From the NCBI GenBank assembly GCA_020912385.1, contig CP087217.1, positions 2,101,527 to 2,165,526 of the forward strand: a stretch of DNA of 64,000 nucleotides, written 5' to 3'. This DNA is from Neofusicoccum parvum (lineage: Eukaryota; Ascomycota; Dothideomycetes; Botryosphaeriales; Botryosphaeriaceae). This document shows positions 1-10,052 of this stretch, in pieces. The position numbers were made by a program, and so were the translations under genes. The first letter of the stretch is position 1. Every line of letters begins with the position of its first letter. Below the pieces are notes generated by a model. The model had not been told where the DNA came from. It made no database searches and saw only the letters and a list, made by a program, of their open reading frames with translations.

Positions 1-1
1 G

Positions 2-391
2 GAAACCCAGTGTGCTAACTGCAACTAAAAGCATACTGTATGGAGTAACTCCTACCCCACCCGTAAGGCAAACCAGACCAGGGCTACTCAGGCCCGGCTT
101 ACAAACCTAGGAGGATATAGAGAGAGGCCCCAGGCTACTTAATAGCAGGTACAGGAAGGCTGGACCCTTGTAAAGCCTAGAAAGAGACCAAGGGAGGAGG
201 AGCCTAAGAGAGGCCCAGGAAGGCCAAGGGACCTTAGTAGACCCCCTCCACCTAGTCAGCTAACCTTCACTAGCTTTGGACTACGCAGCTCCCAACATGC
301 GGATGGAGGAAACCCTAGGGAAACCACTCCTACTACTTAAGATAGCACACCCAACCCCATACAGCCTGATACAGTAATGAATGAAACCTAA
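2..391 (+). pseudogene. LINE-A1 ORF1, 3' end (zinc-knuckle protein), stop-interrupted
   Basis: In frame 2 this reads as the C-terminal part of the LINE ORF1 protein. It starts inside the last CCHC-like knuckle (TQCANCN...) and continues into the Arg/Pro-rich tail seen in the intact ORF1 at 37699-39195. The family protein binds element RNA. The frame has internal TAA/TAG codons, mostly where the intact copy has Gln. The final TAA (389-391) shares its last A with the ATG of ORF2, giving a TAATG junction identical in form to that of the intact copy, which supports the frame assignment. Confidence 0.8.
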
Positions 392-3300
392 TGATGGAGA
401 CAAATACACTCTCTATCCTACAGTACAACGTAAATAAGAGCAAGGATAAAGTCATACTTCCCCTCTTCAAGGAGCTAGACCTAAAAACCCACCACATCCT
501 AGCTCTCCAGGAACCCTGGAGGAATCCAAAGATCAAAACCACAGCAAGACACCCAGCTTACCATACAGTCTTCCCCCAGGAGGGCGAGGCGAGAACCTAC
601 TTCCTTATAAGCAAGGCTCTGGCTCCAGAATCATAGCAGGAAACTATATACTCCCCGGACCTCATTACCCTCACTATTATCACCAAGTCACGTAGCATCC
701 ACATACATAACTACTACAACCCAGTACTACTCTCCCACACCAGCACCTCCCTAGAAACGCTCTCCCTCCTTCCAGGAGCCCTTGGCAGGCAAGGAGAATA
801 TATCCTCCTCGGAGACTTCAACCTACATTACCCCCTCTGGGGAGGCATCACCTCTCCCACACACCACAGCCTTGCAGACAGCCTGATTGGAATAGCTACA
901 ACAGCCAACCTCAACCTTACGCTACCCAGGGGAACTATTACCAGAAGAACCAAGAATAGTAAAAGCACCTTAGACCTTATCTTCACCTCTCACTGGCTGG
1001 AAGAGAGAATCGTACACTGTAGAATCCCCCTAGAGCTTGAATCCTCCTCTGACCACCTACCCATCCTCACCACGTTTAACACCGCCCCCACCCTGGTAAC
1101 CCAACCACCCCCTAGACCTCAGTGGAAGAAAGCGGACTGGGAAAAGGTCAACAGGACGCTCTAGCTCAGGATCCAAGGCCTAAAGGGCCTCCCATTAGCA
1201 ACAGTAGAGAACTTAAACTACTTTACTGAACAGCTCCAGAAGATCATCCAAGACACCATCCGAGATACTATCCCTACTACAAGGCCATCACCCTGGGCTT
1301 CTATGCAGTGGATAAAGGAAAGCTCCATACTAGTTCAATAAGCCAGAGGTGCTAGGAGGAAGTGGACTACTACAGGAAGAGAGGAGGACTGGATCACCTA
1401 CCAGACTATAGCCAACAGTAAAAAGAGGCAAATCAGAAAGGATAGGACTAAGGCATGGCGCATAATGGTAGCTAATATCACCTCAGATTCAAGCGCAGTC
1501 TGGAAGCTATTAAAGTGGGCAAGAATAAGGGCACTAGAGCCACCAGCTCCACCCTAGTTTCCCCCCCTAAGGGACTCAGATGGGCAGCTACACTATGATA
1601 CCCTGTCCAAGACAGAAATCATCAGGAACCAGTTTTTCCCCACTCCAAAGGATGCCAACCTCTCAGACCTAGCTGAATTTACATACCCAGCACCAGTAGA
1701 AATACCACAGGACCTTACCGAGGAGCAGGTCCTATATACCATCAAGAGGCTCTCCCCAGACAAAGCTCCTGGGCCAGACAGGATTATCAACAGGATCCTA
1801 CAGCAGTGCGCCCAGGTACTAAGTAAACCCATTACAAGGTTATTCCAACAGTGCCTAGTACTCTCCTATCACCCTAGACAGTTCAAGTGCTCCATCACTG
1901 TAGTACTCAGAAAGCCATAAAGGGACGACTACACTAAGGCCAAGTCCTTCAGACCAATCGCACTAATTAACACGCTGGGGAAACTGCTTGAGAGGATTGT
2001 AGTAGATAGAATCTCCCAGGCAACTGAGACACACAGACTACTCCCAGACTTCCAGATGGGAGCCAGAAGGAATAGATCAGCAGCCACAACTCTCGAACTC
2101 CTCACTGAACAGATACACACTATCTGGGCACAGGATCCAGGCCTTGTAGCCTCAGTACTCAGCTTGGACATCTCAGGAGCCTATGACCATGTCTCCCATA
2201 AGCGGCTCCTCCACAACATGAGAGCAGCAAGGCTACCAAGCTGGGTAGAAAGATTCACACACTCCTTCCTACAGGACAGGTCCACTCAGCTCTCCTTTGG
2301 CGACTACATCAGCCTACAGATCTCAACCCCCACTGGGATCCCCCAGGGATCCTCGCTCTCACCAATCCTCTACCTCTACTTTGCCTCCAACCTCCTTACG
2401 GAGCTAAAAAGGGGAAGCACCTTCCCCTTAGGCTTCATAGATAACACTAATATTCTTACCTTTAGTAGGTCAACAGAACAAAACTGCAGAGCACTAGAGG
2501 AGGCCAACAATACTTGTGAGCAGTGGGCAGCCACCTATGGCTCTACATTCTCCCCAGACAAGTACCACCTTATTCACTTCACCAGAAGGCCACAAAGATT
2601 CAACATGAAGGCCAGGATTTAAATCCCCGGCTTTGAGGGCAACCCTGAACCACAGATTAAGATACTTGGCATCCATGTAGACAGCAAGCTCAGGTGGGGA
2701 CCCCATATCAGGGAGACTACTGCTAAGGCAATAAGGCAATACACCTCTCTCTCCAGACTTACAGCATCTACCTGGGGAGCCTCCTTTACAAAGGCACGCC
2801 ACATCTACACTGCAGTAGTAAGACCAGTTCTCACCTATGGCTGTAGGGTGTGGCACTCCCCAGAAGGGACCCCAGGAGCAAGAAAGACAGCAGCCAAACC
2901 CCTGGAAAAAATCTAAAGCCAGTGCCTACACGCCATCTCTGGAGCATATAAGTCAACACCCACCCAAATACTAGAGCATAAGACTAGGATTGCCCCCCTC
3001 TCACTCCACTTGGATGAGCTTACACTGGCACATACAATCAGAAGCAAAAAGGGACCGGTAGCCACAATAGTTGAGAACACATACAGGGACATCAAGATGA
3101 TTGCTAGGGCCATACTGAATGCCAAGGGAGCTTCTGGCCCATCTAGGAGAACACTACTAGAGAGAAAACTGGACTCCCTCCTTAGCAGCTGCCCCCCTGT
3201 AAGTCAAAAATTCCCAGAGCAAACTAGGCTTCGTACGGCAACTAGAGAGCTATGGAAGGAGAGGTGGACAAAGCAAACTAGACAGGAGAGGAGAAACAAG

Positions 3301-3762
3301 CCAGTGGCCCAGGGCGCATCCTGGAATCCAAAAATCAGGCAGCTCCACAGTAAACTCACCAAACCACAAAGCACTCTCCTCACCCTGCTACGCACTGAAC
3401 ACATTAGCCTTGAAGACTTTCTCTCTAGGCGCAAGGTACCAGGCCACCCCAGCCCAGCCTGCCCATATGGCTGGCACAGACAAACACCAAAGCACATCCT
3501 CCTGTTCTGCCCACACTTCCAAGAAGGCAGAGCACAGATGCTACAACTAGCAGAAACCACAGACTACCACACCCTTCTGTCAACAAAGAAAGGGGTCCAA
3601 GCAGTAACAAAGTGGTTTCTACACCTAGGGCTGCTAAACCAATTTAGTCTGGCAAGAGAGATGGACCAGGAGGCCAAGGAGGTCCACCAGGAGAACTACC
3701 AGGAGAACCAGGATCTTGACCAGGAGGACCAGCACCAGGACATGGGAGAAAGAGAGAGCTAA
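391..3762 (+). pseudogene. LINE-A1 ORF2 (AP endonuclease + reverse transcriptase), many stops
   Basis: The reading starts MMETNTLSILQYNVNKS, the conserved opening of an AP-like endonuclease. The RT core lies at about 1700-2600 and includes a segment equivalent to FVDDTNILTF of the intact copy, here FIDNTNILTF, so the catalytic FVDD is damaged. The C-terminal Cys/His segment (CPYGWHRQTPKHILLFC, 3460-3510) has lost one Cys compared with the intact CPCGW. Stops occur along the whole length (about 634, 1159, 1336, 1555, 1918, 2620 and 2914) and usually replace Gln. The 3' end codes a Glu/Gln/Asp-rich repeat, as in the intact copy. It cannot be functional as it stands. Confidence 0.9.
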
Positions 3763-3983
3763 GGTTAACACCTAGCTAATATAAGGCTGCTATAGTAGCT
3801 TCTACCGGTAAGCAGGAAAAACGGAATATGAAGGGGCAACCAACCCAAGAAGAAAGGAGGGGTTTTTCACCTGGGAGACTAGGTTTTCCCTCTCATGTAA
3901 AATATCGCAGATAGCCTACCCCGCATGGACCCGAAAGGGAGCTATATCGGGAAGAAAATGAATTTATCTATCTATCTATATAA

Positions 3984-4344
3984 GAACCCTACTAGGTTTA
4001 TTAGTTTACTCTACTAAGTCTCTATAAACTAATAAACTTCTAGTTTATTAGTTTATAAGCTTCTTATATAATAAATATATAAACTACTAGATTATTATAG
4101 CTTTTCTATAATATATAAAGTATACTCACTTAGCTAGATACTTAACCCTCTATAGTTAACTTAAAGTAGTAATCTTATCTATTACTAGTAATAAGTCTTA
4201 TCATATACATTCTAGTTTTTATATAAATCTCCTACTTCTCTCTTTACTTATCCTTACCCACTCTTATCCTCAAGGTAAACCCTTCGGTTACCCAACTCCT
4301 ACCCGACGACTCCGAAGTCGTGTAGTAGAAGGCACTCCGTTACA
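3984..4344 (-). mobile_element. RIP-eroded partial LTR of the gypsy-B family
   Basis: The right part (about 4141-4344) is recognisable as the reverse complement of the gypsy-B LTR at 26701-27172: the CCGTTACA end, the CTTCGGTTACCCAACTCC block and the GATACTTAACC region align. Differences are nearly all C-to-T or G-to-A, and the left part has become a TpA-rich string. A full 472-bp LTR would run into the LINE tail, so the copy is truncated or the LINE landed in it. No internal gypsy sequence adjoins it, so it is a solo LTR or a fragment. Confidence 0.75.
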
Positions 4345-4641
4345 CTATCTCCACCGGATTTTTGAACATTTAATCTCAAGAATTAAACAAATGTTTGGTT
4401 AGTTCACCATCACGTTCTACCCCTATCTCCTCTTTAATATATTAACCGGTCTACTAGCCCGCTAGTTCTACCTTCTACTCTATTTCCCAAGTATAAATAA
4501 AAGATCACCCCGTCTCCTATATGTAACGAACGCTCTAAGTAAAGGAGACACCGTTGACCTTTTCCAATATAACTATGTAATATAAACATACAAGTAGTAG
4601 AATGGCAATGATAACAGAAAAATATTAGAGTCTATATGTAT
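4345..4641. other. Intergenic, no gene seen
   Basis: AT-biased sequence between the eroded LTR and the copia target site. I see no convincing ORF, RNA gene or repeat. It was contiguous with 9963 onward before the copia insertion, so it is distal 3' flank of the P450 gene. Confidence 0.5.
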
Positions 4642-4646
4642 GAAGG

Positions 4647-4936
4647 TGTCAACCAGAATCCCCTTATTTCTCAGGCAGCACTTGTTGTTTAGTTTTAGTT
4701 ACTACAATCTCTCGAAGATTCTACCGGAGAAGAGGAGGGCATCAATTTGCCACTGTTCATGCCCAATACCCTCGGATATCACTTCCTCGGATACACTCAT
4801 TTCCTCGGTTATGTCAGCTCAGATTTATGTATTTAAGGACACTCATTTTTCCTTCACTGAGAAGGACAGGCAGAAATTCAGTTCTTTCTTCTGACCTCAC
4901 ACAGTTCAGGACCTGAAGTCCACCCACAGTTCAACA
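4647..4936 (+). repeat. Copia 5' LTR (290 bp)
   Basis: Begins TG and ends CA, and matches 9668-9957 without a visible difference. A TATTTAAG stretch near 4829-4836 is a possible TATA-like element. Confidence 0.95.
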
Positions 4937-4950
4937 GTTATGAGCCCGGC
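4937..4950 (+). other. Copia primer-binding site (initiator-tRNA half type)
   Basis: The bases right after the 5' LTR, GTTATGAGCCCGGC, are the complement of an initiator tRNA-Met anticodon arm (GCCGGGCTCATAAC, with CAT anticodon). The primer's 3' end would be C39, just past the anticodon loop. This is the arrangement known for Drosophila copia, which primes from a 39-nt tRNAiMet 5' fragment, and not from a CCA end. Confidence 0.75.
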
Positions 4951-4998
4951 TATCGCATCCAATGCGTAGACCAAACAAAGAAACAAGACCATTCAGCT

Positions 4999-7900
4999 AT
5001 GACGGAATCAACCAAGAAAACCGTCATTCTCAGCCGACCTTCAGACTGGGACAACTGGCTGTACCTTGTACGCTCACGAGCTAAGGCTCTAGGCATTTGG
5101 GAAGCCGTTGATCCTGAAAAGACTACACGACCCGATCAGATTCCGGATCCCGGTGATTTACCGCCGTTGCCACCGGATGACGATGCTCAAGGACAAGAAC
5201 GATTCAAGACCCAGTACACCATCTATCGACATAAGATTAACGTCTACGATAGACGTCAGAAGGCTCTTGCGGAACTCACTACCTACATCCAAGAGTCGAT
5301 TTCAACAACCAATCTTTCTTTCATCACGTCAGAAGAACCTCATCCATGGGACATTCTCCGAGCACTCAAGAAACGCCTTGCACCAACAGATCAAGCTAGA
5401 CTGCTTGAGCTTGAGCACCAATACCATCAACTATGCAAGCCTCCACGAAGTCAAAATATTGAATCCTGGCTTCAGCAATGGGAAAAGCTCTACACCGAGG
5501 CAAAGAAACACAATCTAGCCGAAGTGTCAGATAATCGACCGACCCGAGACTTCCTCCTTACACTTAAGCCGATCGAACCTCAATTCGTCAGCACCTACCA
5601 AATCAAGAATCTCGATCCAGCAACCCGCGTTACGGATCTCTATGACATGATCGAGAAGTTCCGCCAATACTACCGAGAAAACCAGTCAATCAAGGCTCAG
5701 AAGACTGAGGGAACCCACTCAGCATTCCCCGCCAACTTTCGAGGCAAACAGGTTAAAACGGCACCTCTCTGTCCCTGCGGAATCCACCACTGGGCCACAG
5801 AATGCTGGTATCTCAACCCACACGCCGAAGGAAGGCCCAAGAACTTCAAGCCAAATCCTGAAACCCAAGCTAAAGTTCAGGAGAAGCTTCAGGACCCGAA
5901 ATTCAAGGAGATCATCACTAAGGCACTCGAAAAAAACAAGAGGATCCAGCAATACAAACAACAGAAGGATCAAACCCAATCCGAGAAACAAGACCAACCC
6001 ACTCAACCTCAAGATGCACAGCCTATATCAATGACGGCAACCTACCACTCTTTCGCAGCTCAGAGTAGTCGCCTATTCAACTCCTGGATTCTCGACTCTG
6101 GAACCGACGTCCACGTATGCAACCAATCAATGATACACAGATTCAAGGAAACCAGAAAGGCCAGACCCGACGAGACCCTTGGATCAGGCAACCAAGCTAT
6201 ACCAATTCAAGCCTGGGGAACCGTCGATATCTCCGCTAAAACACAGATCGGCCAGAGAACGATTACGCTCAACAACGTTGCCTTCATTCCATCCTTCTTG
6301 ACGAACCTTGTATCGATGAGCATTGCAGTCAGCAAGAAAATCTACTGGGATACCCAGAATATGCAGCTCATCCACCAAGGGAAACATCTTTGCAAAGTTC
6401 AACAACATCAAGGACACTTCCTACTAGAATACAATTCCAATTCAGAATACCAAGGACATGCAGCATTCCCAGCAACCATTCGCAAATCATCAGCCGAAAA
6501 ATGGCATCAGATCCTTGCACACGCCAACCCAGAGGTCATCCAACATCTCGAGGAAAACACAGAAGGAGTATTAGTGATCAAAGAACCTCCAGCTCCAAAG
6601 ACAATTCAATGCCAACCCTGTGCACTTTCAAAATCCCAGAGGATTATCTCACGAGAAACGACCAGAGAAGAAGACTCCGACGAAGCATTCCACCGAGTTT
6701 CATTCGACCTGCTCCAAATTCAGAAGGGATACAACCAAGATAAATGGACATCCCACTTCGCCTGCGTCAAGACGGATTTCACCTTCGCCTTCACCCATCC
6801 AAACAAATCAGACGCCCAGGACATAATTGAATTCATCGTTAAATTCGTCAAAACCCGCTATAAGCGTCAGATTGTTTTCTTCAGGACCGATGGCGAGCGA
6901 ACTATTGGAACAGAAACCAAGTCCTTTCTCCAATCAGAAGGAATCACCCTTGAAACTTCAGCTCCCGCCACGCCTGAACAGAACGGACACGCCGAGAGAT
7001 CAGGAGGCGTGATCCTATCTAAGGCAAGAGCTATGAGAATTGGAGCAAATCTTCCGCAATCACTATGGCCAGAAATTATCAGAACAGCTGGATATATTCA
7101 CAATCGTACACCAATGGCCAAGCTGAACTGGAAAACCCCATTCGAGGCGGTGACAGGCAAGAAACCAAATCTCTCCCATCTTCGTATCTACGGCTGTAGA
7201 GCGTACGCGCACAAGAAGGGAATTCCACGAAGCCAGAAACTTGCAGAGAAAGCACACCTTGGACACCTTATTGGATACGACTCCACCAACATCTTTCGAA
7301 TCTGGATTCCAAGCCAATACAAGGTCATTCGAACCAGAGATGTCAGATTCAATGAGGACGAGTTCTACCGACCAGAAGACCCAGATCTAACGCAACTCCT
7401 CCAAGAAGAAGCCTCAGAAATTATCCAAACACTCGAAATTCAGCCTTCAACCAACCAACAAACCGATGAACCTGAATCTGAAGAAGACGAGCTAGAAACT
7501 ACCCACGAAGGCGAGACGATCCCAAATCCAATAACTCGACACCAGGACTCTGGAGAAAACCAACAACTACCATCACCAGACCCATCAGTCGCAACAAGCC
7601 AGCAAAGACAAACACAACCTAGTCCAGAATCAGAAGTTCAACCAATAAGAAGACTTCCGCAACTTCTTCCAGCCCAATACGATACACCACCACAACCAGG
7701 AGCAGCCCCAGGAAACATCGCTCCCCGAGGAGCAGAGATATCAGGTACGATCACACAAGAAACTATCATGCCTGAAGGGGGTGAGAGCAGCAAACGCAGC
7801 ACACGGAACCCAAATCCCCAGCTACAAGAAAACCCATTCAAGAAACCAAGAAAGCCACGGAAACAAGGATACGCCGCAGCACTCGATGAGATTCAAGAAA

Positions 7901-9603
7901 TCCCGAACTCTCCCTACTTCAGTGCATTTTCAGCCGCAATCAACACTCCAGGAAACCCACCAAGAATCCACAGAGACCAATTGCCACCGGAACCACGAAC
8001 CTTCAGGGAAATGCTCCAACACCCACTTGCGTCAGGATTCATCCCAGCCCTGAAGATCGAAACCAGAAATCTTATCAAAACTGGAACCTGGAAACTTGTC
8101 AAGCGTCATGTTGCCACACAAGCCGGCAAGAAAGTTATCCCTCTTACCTGGGTTTTCAAGTACAAATTCGACACCGAGGGATATCTGATTAAATTCAAAG
8201 CTAGACTCTGCGTCCGCGGCGATCTGCAATTTACCGAACAGGACACGTATGCAGCAACTTTAGCCGCCCAGACTTTTCGGAGCATCATGGCAATCACGGC
8301 AGCCTTCGACCTTGAATCACGACAATATGATATGATAAATGCCTTCGTCAATAGTCCAATCGATGAAGACACCTACTGCGAACTCCCAGAAGGACTCGAA
8401 CTACTCGAAGAATTCCAGGACCTTCAACCAGGACTCATTATTCAACTTCTTCGAGCCCTATACGGCCTTAAACAATCACCAGCCCTATGGAGCAACCATC
8501 TTTCGACAACACTTCAAGACCTCGGACTTGTACAAGTTCCAGGAGTAAACTGTCTATTCTCAAACGAGGCAATGATTTTATTCTTCTTTGTAGATGATAT
8601 TGCAATCGTTTACCCAAAGGAATATACACGTCAAATCGATGAATTTCAGCACAAACTCTCCAATATCTACGAAATGCGAATCCTTGGCGAACTCGAATGG
8701 TTTCTCAACATCAGAATCATCAGGGATAGACCACAGAGAAAGCTCTGGCTCTGTCAGGACTCATACATCGAGAAACTAGCCGCCAAATTCAATATCAATC
8801 AGGATAAGCAACCAAAAACACCACTCCCAGTCGAAGACATACAACCGTCAATCAATCAAGCCACAACTCAGGAAATCTACACGTACCAACAGAAGATTGG
8901 ATCTATCAATTTCGCCGCAGTTATCACACGTCCAGATATTGCACAAGCAGCCTCAAGACTTGCGGAATATCTCCAGAATCCCTCTGAGCGTCATCAACAA
9001 CTGGCCACACGCGTAATTGAATACTTGGTCTCAACCAAACACCTCGCAATCGAATTCAACGGCATCTGCAGCTCGCAGCAAACAGTCTTCCTATCAAGCA
9101 GCGACGCATCATTTGCTAATGATCAGGAAACTCGAAAGTCATCTCAGGGATACATCTTTCAGCTATTCAATGGACCAATCGATTGGAAGGCCAACAAGCA
9201 GAGAACAGTCACTACCTCAAGCACAGAAGCCGAATTTCTTTCACTCTCTGATACGGCAAGGCAACTTCTTTGGTGGGAACGCCTATTTAAGCACATTCAA
9301 TTCGATCCAGACCACCATCTGTTTATCCAATGCGACAACCGCCAAACGATCCGACTTTTAGACGAGTCCTCTCCTAAACTAACGACGAAGCTACGCCACG
9401 TCGATATCCACCAACATTGGCTTCGTCAAGAGATTCAGAACAAGCGAATCAGGCTTCAATGGACTCCATCAGCCGAAATGATCGCAGATGGACTTACTAA
9501 GGCTTTGCCTACACAACGCTTTCAGCAATTCGTCAAGCAACTACATCTTGTCAACATCAAGGATTTGATCTCTCAGAAACCCAAAGATACTCTTTCAGAT
9601 TGA
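4999..9603 (+). CDS. Copia Gag-Pol polyprotein, intact (1534 aa)
   Basis: A single uninterrupted frame with the Ty1/copia order. The Gag region has a shortened Cys/His knuckle (CPCGIHHWATEC, about residue 258). The protease has DSGTD near residue 366. The integrase has an HHCC zinc region (HQILAHANPEV...CQPCALSK, about 500-545) and DDE-type residues in FDLLQI, RTDGER and PEQNGHAERSGG (about 570-665). The reverse transcriptase has NAFVNSP, ALYGLKQSP and FFVDDIAIVY (about 1030-1250). RNase H has SSDASFA and SSTEAEFLSLS (about 1365-1500). Gag and Pol share one frame with no visible frameshift, so the Gag:Pol ratio must be set another way, by processing or splicing. All catalytic motifs are present, so it is probably competent. 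Confidence 0.97.
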   Translation: MTESTKKTVILSRPSDWDNWLYLVRSRAKALGIWEAVDPEKTTRPDQIPDPGDLPPLPPDDDAQGQERFKTQYTIYRHKINVYDRRQKALAELTTYIQESISTTNLSFITSEEPHPWDILRALKKRLAPTDQARLLELEHQYHQLCKPPRSQNIESWLQQWEKLYTEAKKHNLAEVSDNRPTRDFLLTLKPIEPQFVSTYQIKNLDPATRVTDLYDMIEKFRQYYRENQSIKAQKTEGTHSAFPANFRGKQVKTAPLCPCGIHHWATECWYLNPHAEGRPKNFKPNPETQAKVQEKLQDPKFKEIITKALEKNKRIQQYKQQKDQTQSEKQDQPTQPQDAQPISMTATYHSFAAQSSRLFNSWILDSGTDVHVCNQSMIHRFKETRKARPDETLGSGNQAIPIQAWGTVDISAKTQIGQRTITLNNVAFIPSFLTNLVSMSIAVSKKIYWDTQNMQLIHQGKHLCKVQQHQGHFLLEYNSNSEYQGHAAFPATIRKSSAEKWHQILAHANPEVIQHLEENTEGVLVIKEPPAPKTIQCQPCALSKSQRIISRETTREEDSDEAFHRVSFDLLQIQKGYNQDKWTSHFACVKTDFTFAFTHPNKSDAQDIIEFIVKFVKTRYKRQIVFFRTDGERTIGTETKSFLQSEGITLETSAPATPEQNGHAERSGGVILSKARAMRIGANLPQSLWPEIIRTAGYIHNRTPMAKLNWKTPFEAVTGKKPNLSHLRIYGCRAYAHKKGIPRSQKLAEKAHLGHLIGYDSTNIFRIWIPSQYKVIRTRDVRFNEDEFYRPEDPDLTQLLQEEASEIIQTLEIQPSTNQQTDEPESEEDELETTHEGETIPNPITRHQDSGENQQLPSPDPSVATSQQRQTQPSPESEVQPIRRLPQLLPAQYDTPPQPGAAPGNIAPRGAEISGTITQETIMPEGGESSKRSTRNPNPQLQENPFKKPRKPRKQGYAAALDEIQEIPNSPYFSAFSAAINTPGNPPRIHRDQLPPEPRTFREMLQHPLASGFIPALKIETRNLIKTGTWKLVKRHVATQAGKKVIPLTWVFKYKFDTEGYLIKFKARLCVRGDLQFTEQDTYAATLAAQTFRSIMAITAAFDLESRQYDMINAFVNSPIDEDTYCELPEGLELLEEFQDLQPGLIIQLLRALYGLKQSPALWSNHLSTTLQDLGLVQVPGVNCLFSNEAMILFFFVDDIAIVYPKEYTRQIDEFQHKLSNIYEMRILGELEWFLNIRIIRDRPQRKLWLCQDSYIEKLAAKFNINQDKQPKTPLPVEDIQPSINQATTQEIYTYQQKIGSINFAAVITRPDIAQAASRLAEYLQNPSERHQQLATRVIEYLVSTKHLAIEFNGICSSQQTVFLSSSDASFANDQETRKSSQGYIFQLFNGPIDWKANKQRTVTTSSTEAEFLSLSDTARQLLWWERLFKHIQFDPDHHLFIQCDNRQTIRLLDESSPKLTTKLRHVDIHQHWLRQEIQNKRIRLQWTPSAEMIADGLTKALPTQRFQQFVKQLHLVNIKDLISQKPKDTLSD

Positions 9604-9657
9604 ATTTACTTTCACACGAGTTTCAAGAGTCACAACAAGCACCAGACTACTTATTGT

Positions 9658-9667
9658 GAAGGGGGTG
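9658..9667 (+). other. Copia polypurine tract
   Basis: GAAGGGGGTG directly precedes the 3' LTR, which is the expected position of the plus-strand primer. Confidence 0.7.
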
Positions 9668-9957
9668 TGTCAACCAGAATCCCCTTATTTCTCAGGCAGC
9701 ACTTGTTGTTTAGTTTTAGTTACTACAATCTCTCGAAGATTCTACCGGAGAAGAGGAGGGCATCAATTTGCCACTGTTCATGCCCAATACCCTCGGATAT
9801 CACTTCCTCGGATACACTCATTTCCTCGGTTATGTCAGCTCAGATTTATGTATTTAAGGACACTCATTTTTCCTTCACTGAGAAGGACAGGCAGAAATTC
9901 AGTTCTTTCTTCTGACCTCACACAGTTCAGGACCTGAAGTCCACCCACAGTTCAACA
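9668..9957 (+). repeat. Copia 3' LTR (290 bp)
   Basis: Same sequence as 4647-4936. It is followed by GAAGG, the target-site duplication. Confidence 0.95.
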
Positions 9958-10052
9958 GAAGGTTTATTTTGATGTGTGAAATATACTATAAGCAAATAAA
10001 CGCTGAATTTCCTTCAAACGCAATTCAGTCTAGTTTTTTGGCTCATAGGCGT

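Larger units (their letters stand above)
1..3983 (+). mobile_element. LINE-A copy A1: decayed Tad-like non-LTR retrotransposon, 5' end outside window
   Basis: This is a degenerate copy of the element that is intact at 34117-39203. It keeps the order ORF1 tail, ORF2 (endonuclease, reverse transcriptase, C-terminal Cys/His segment) and 3' UTR, and ends in a short (ATCT)n tail near 3964-3983. Alignment by eye with the intact copy shows that most in-frame stops replace Gln codons (CAG/CAA to TAG/TAA), that is CpA to TpA. The 5' part lies beyond position 1, so the left target-site duplication cannot be checked. Confidence 0.9.
4647..9957 (+). mobile_element. Complete Ty1/copia LTR retrotransposon
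   Basis: The element is bounded by two 290-bp LTRs that start TGTCAACC and end TTCAACA. The 5-bp target-site duplication GAAGG is present at 4642-4646 and 9958-9962. The LTRs appear identical base for base, the primer site and polypurine tract are in place, and one 1534-codon gag-pol frame fills the interior. No RIP-type stops are present, unlike most elements in the window. This points to a very recent insertion. It sits between a degraded repeat zone and the 3' end of the P450 gene. Confidence 0.97.
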
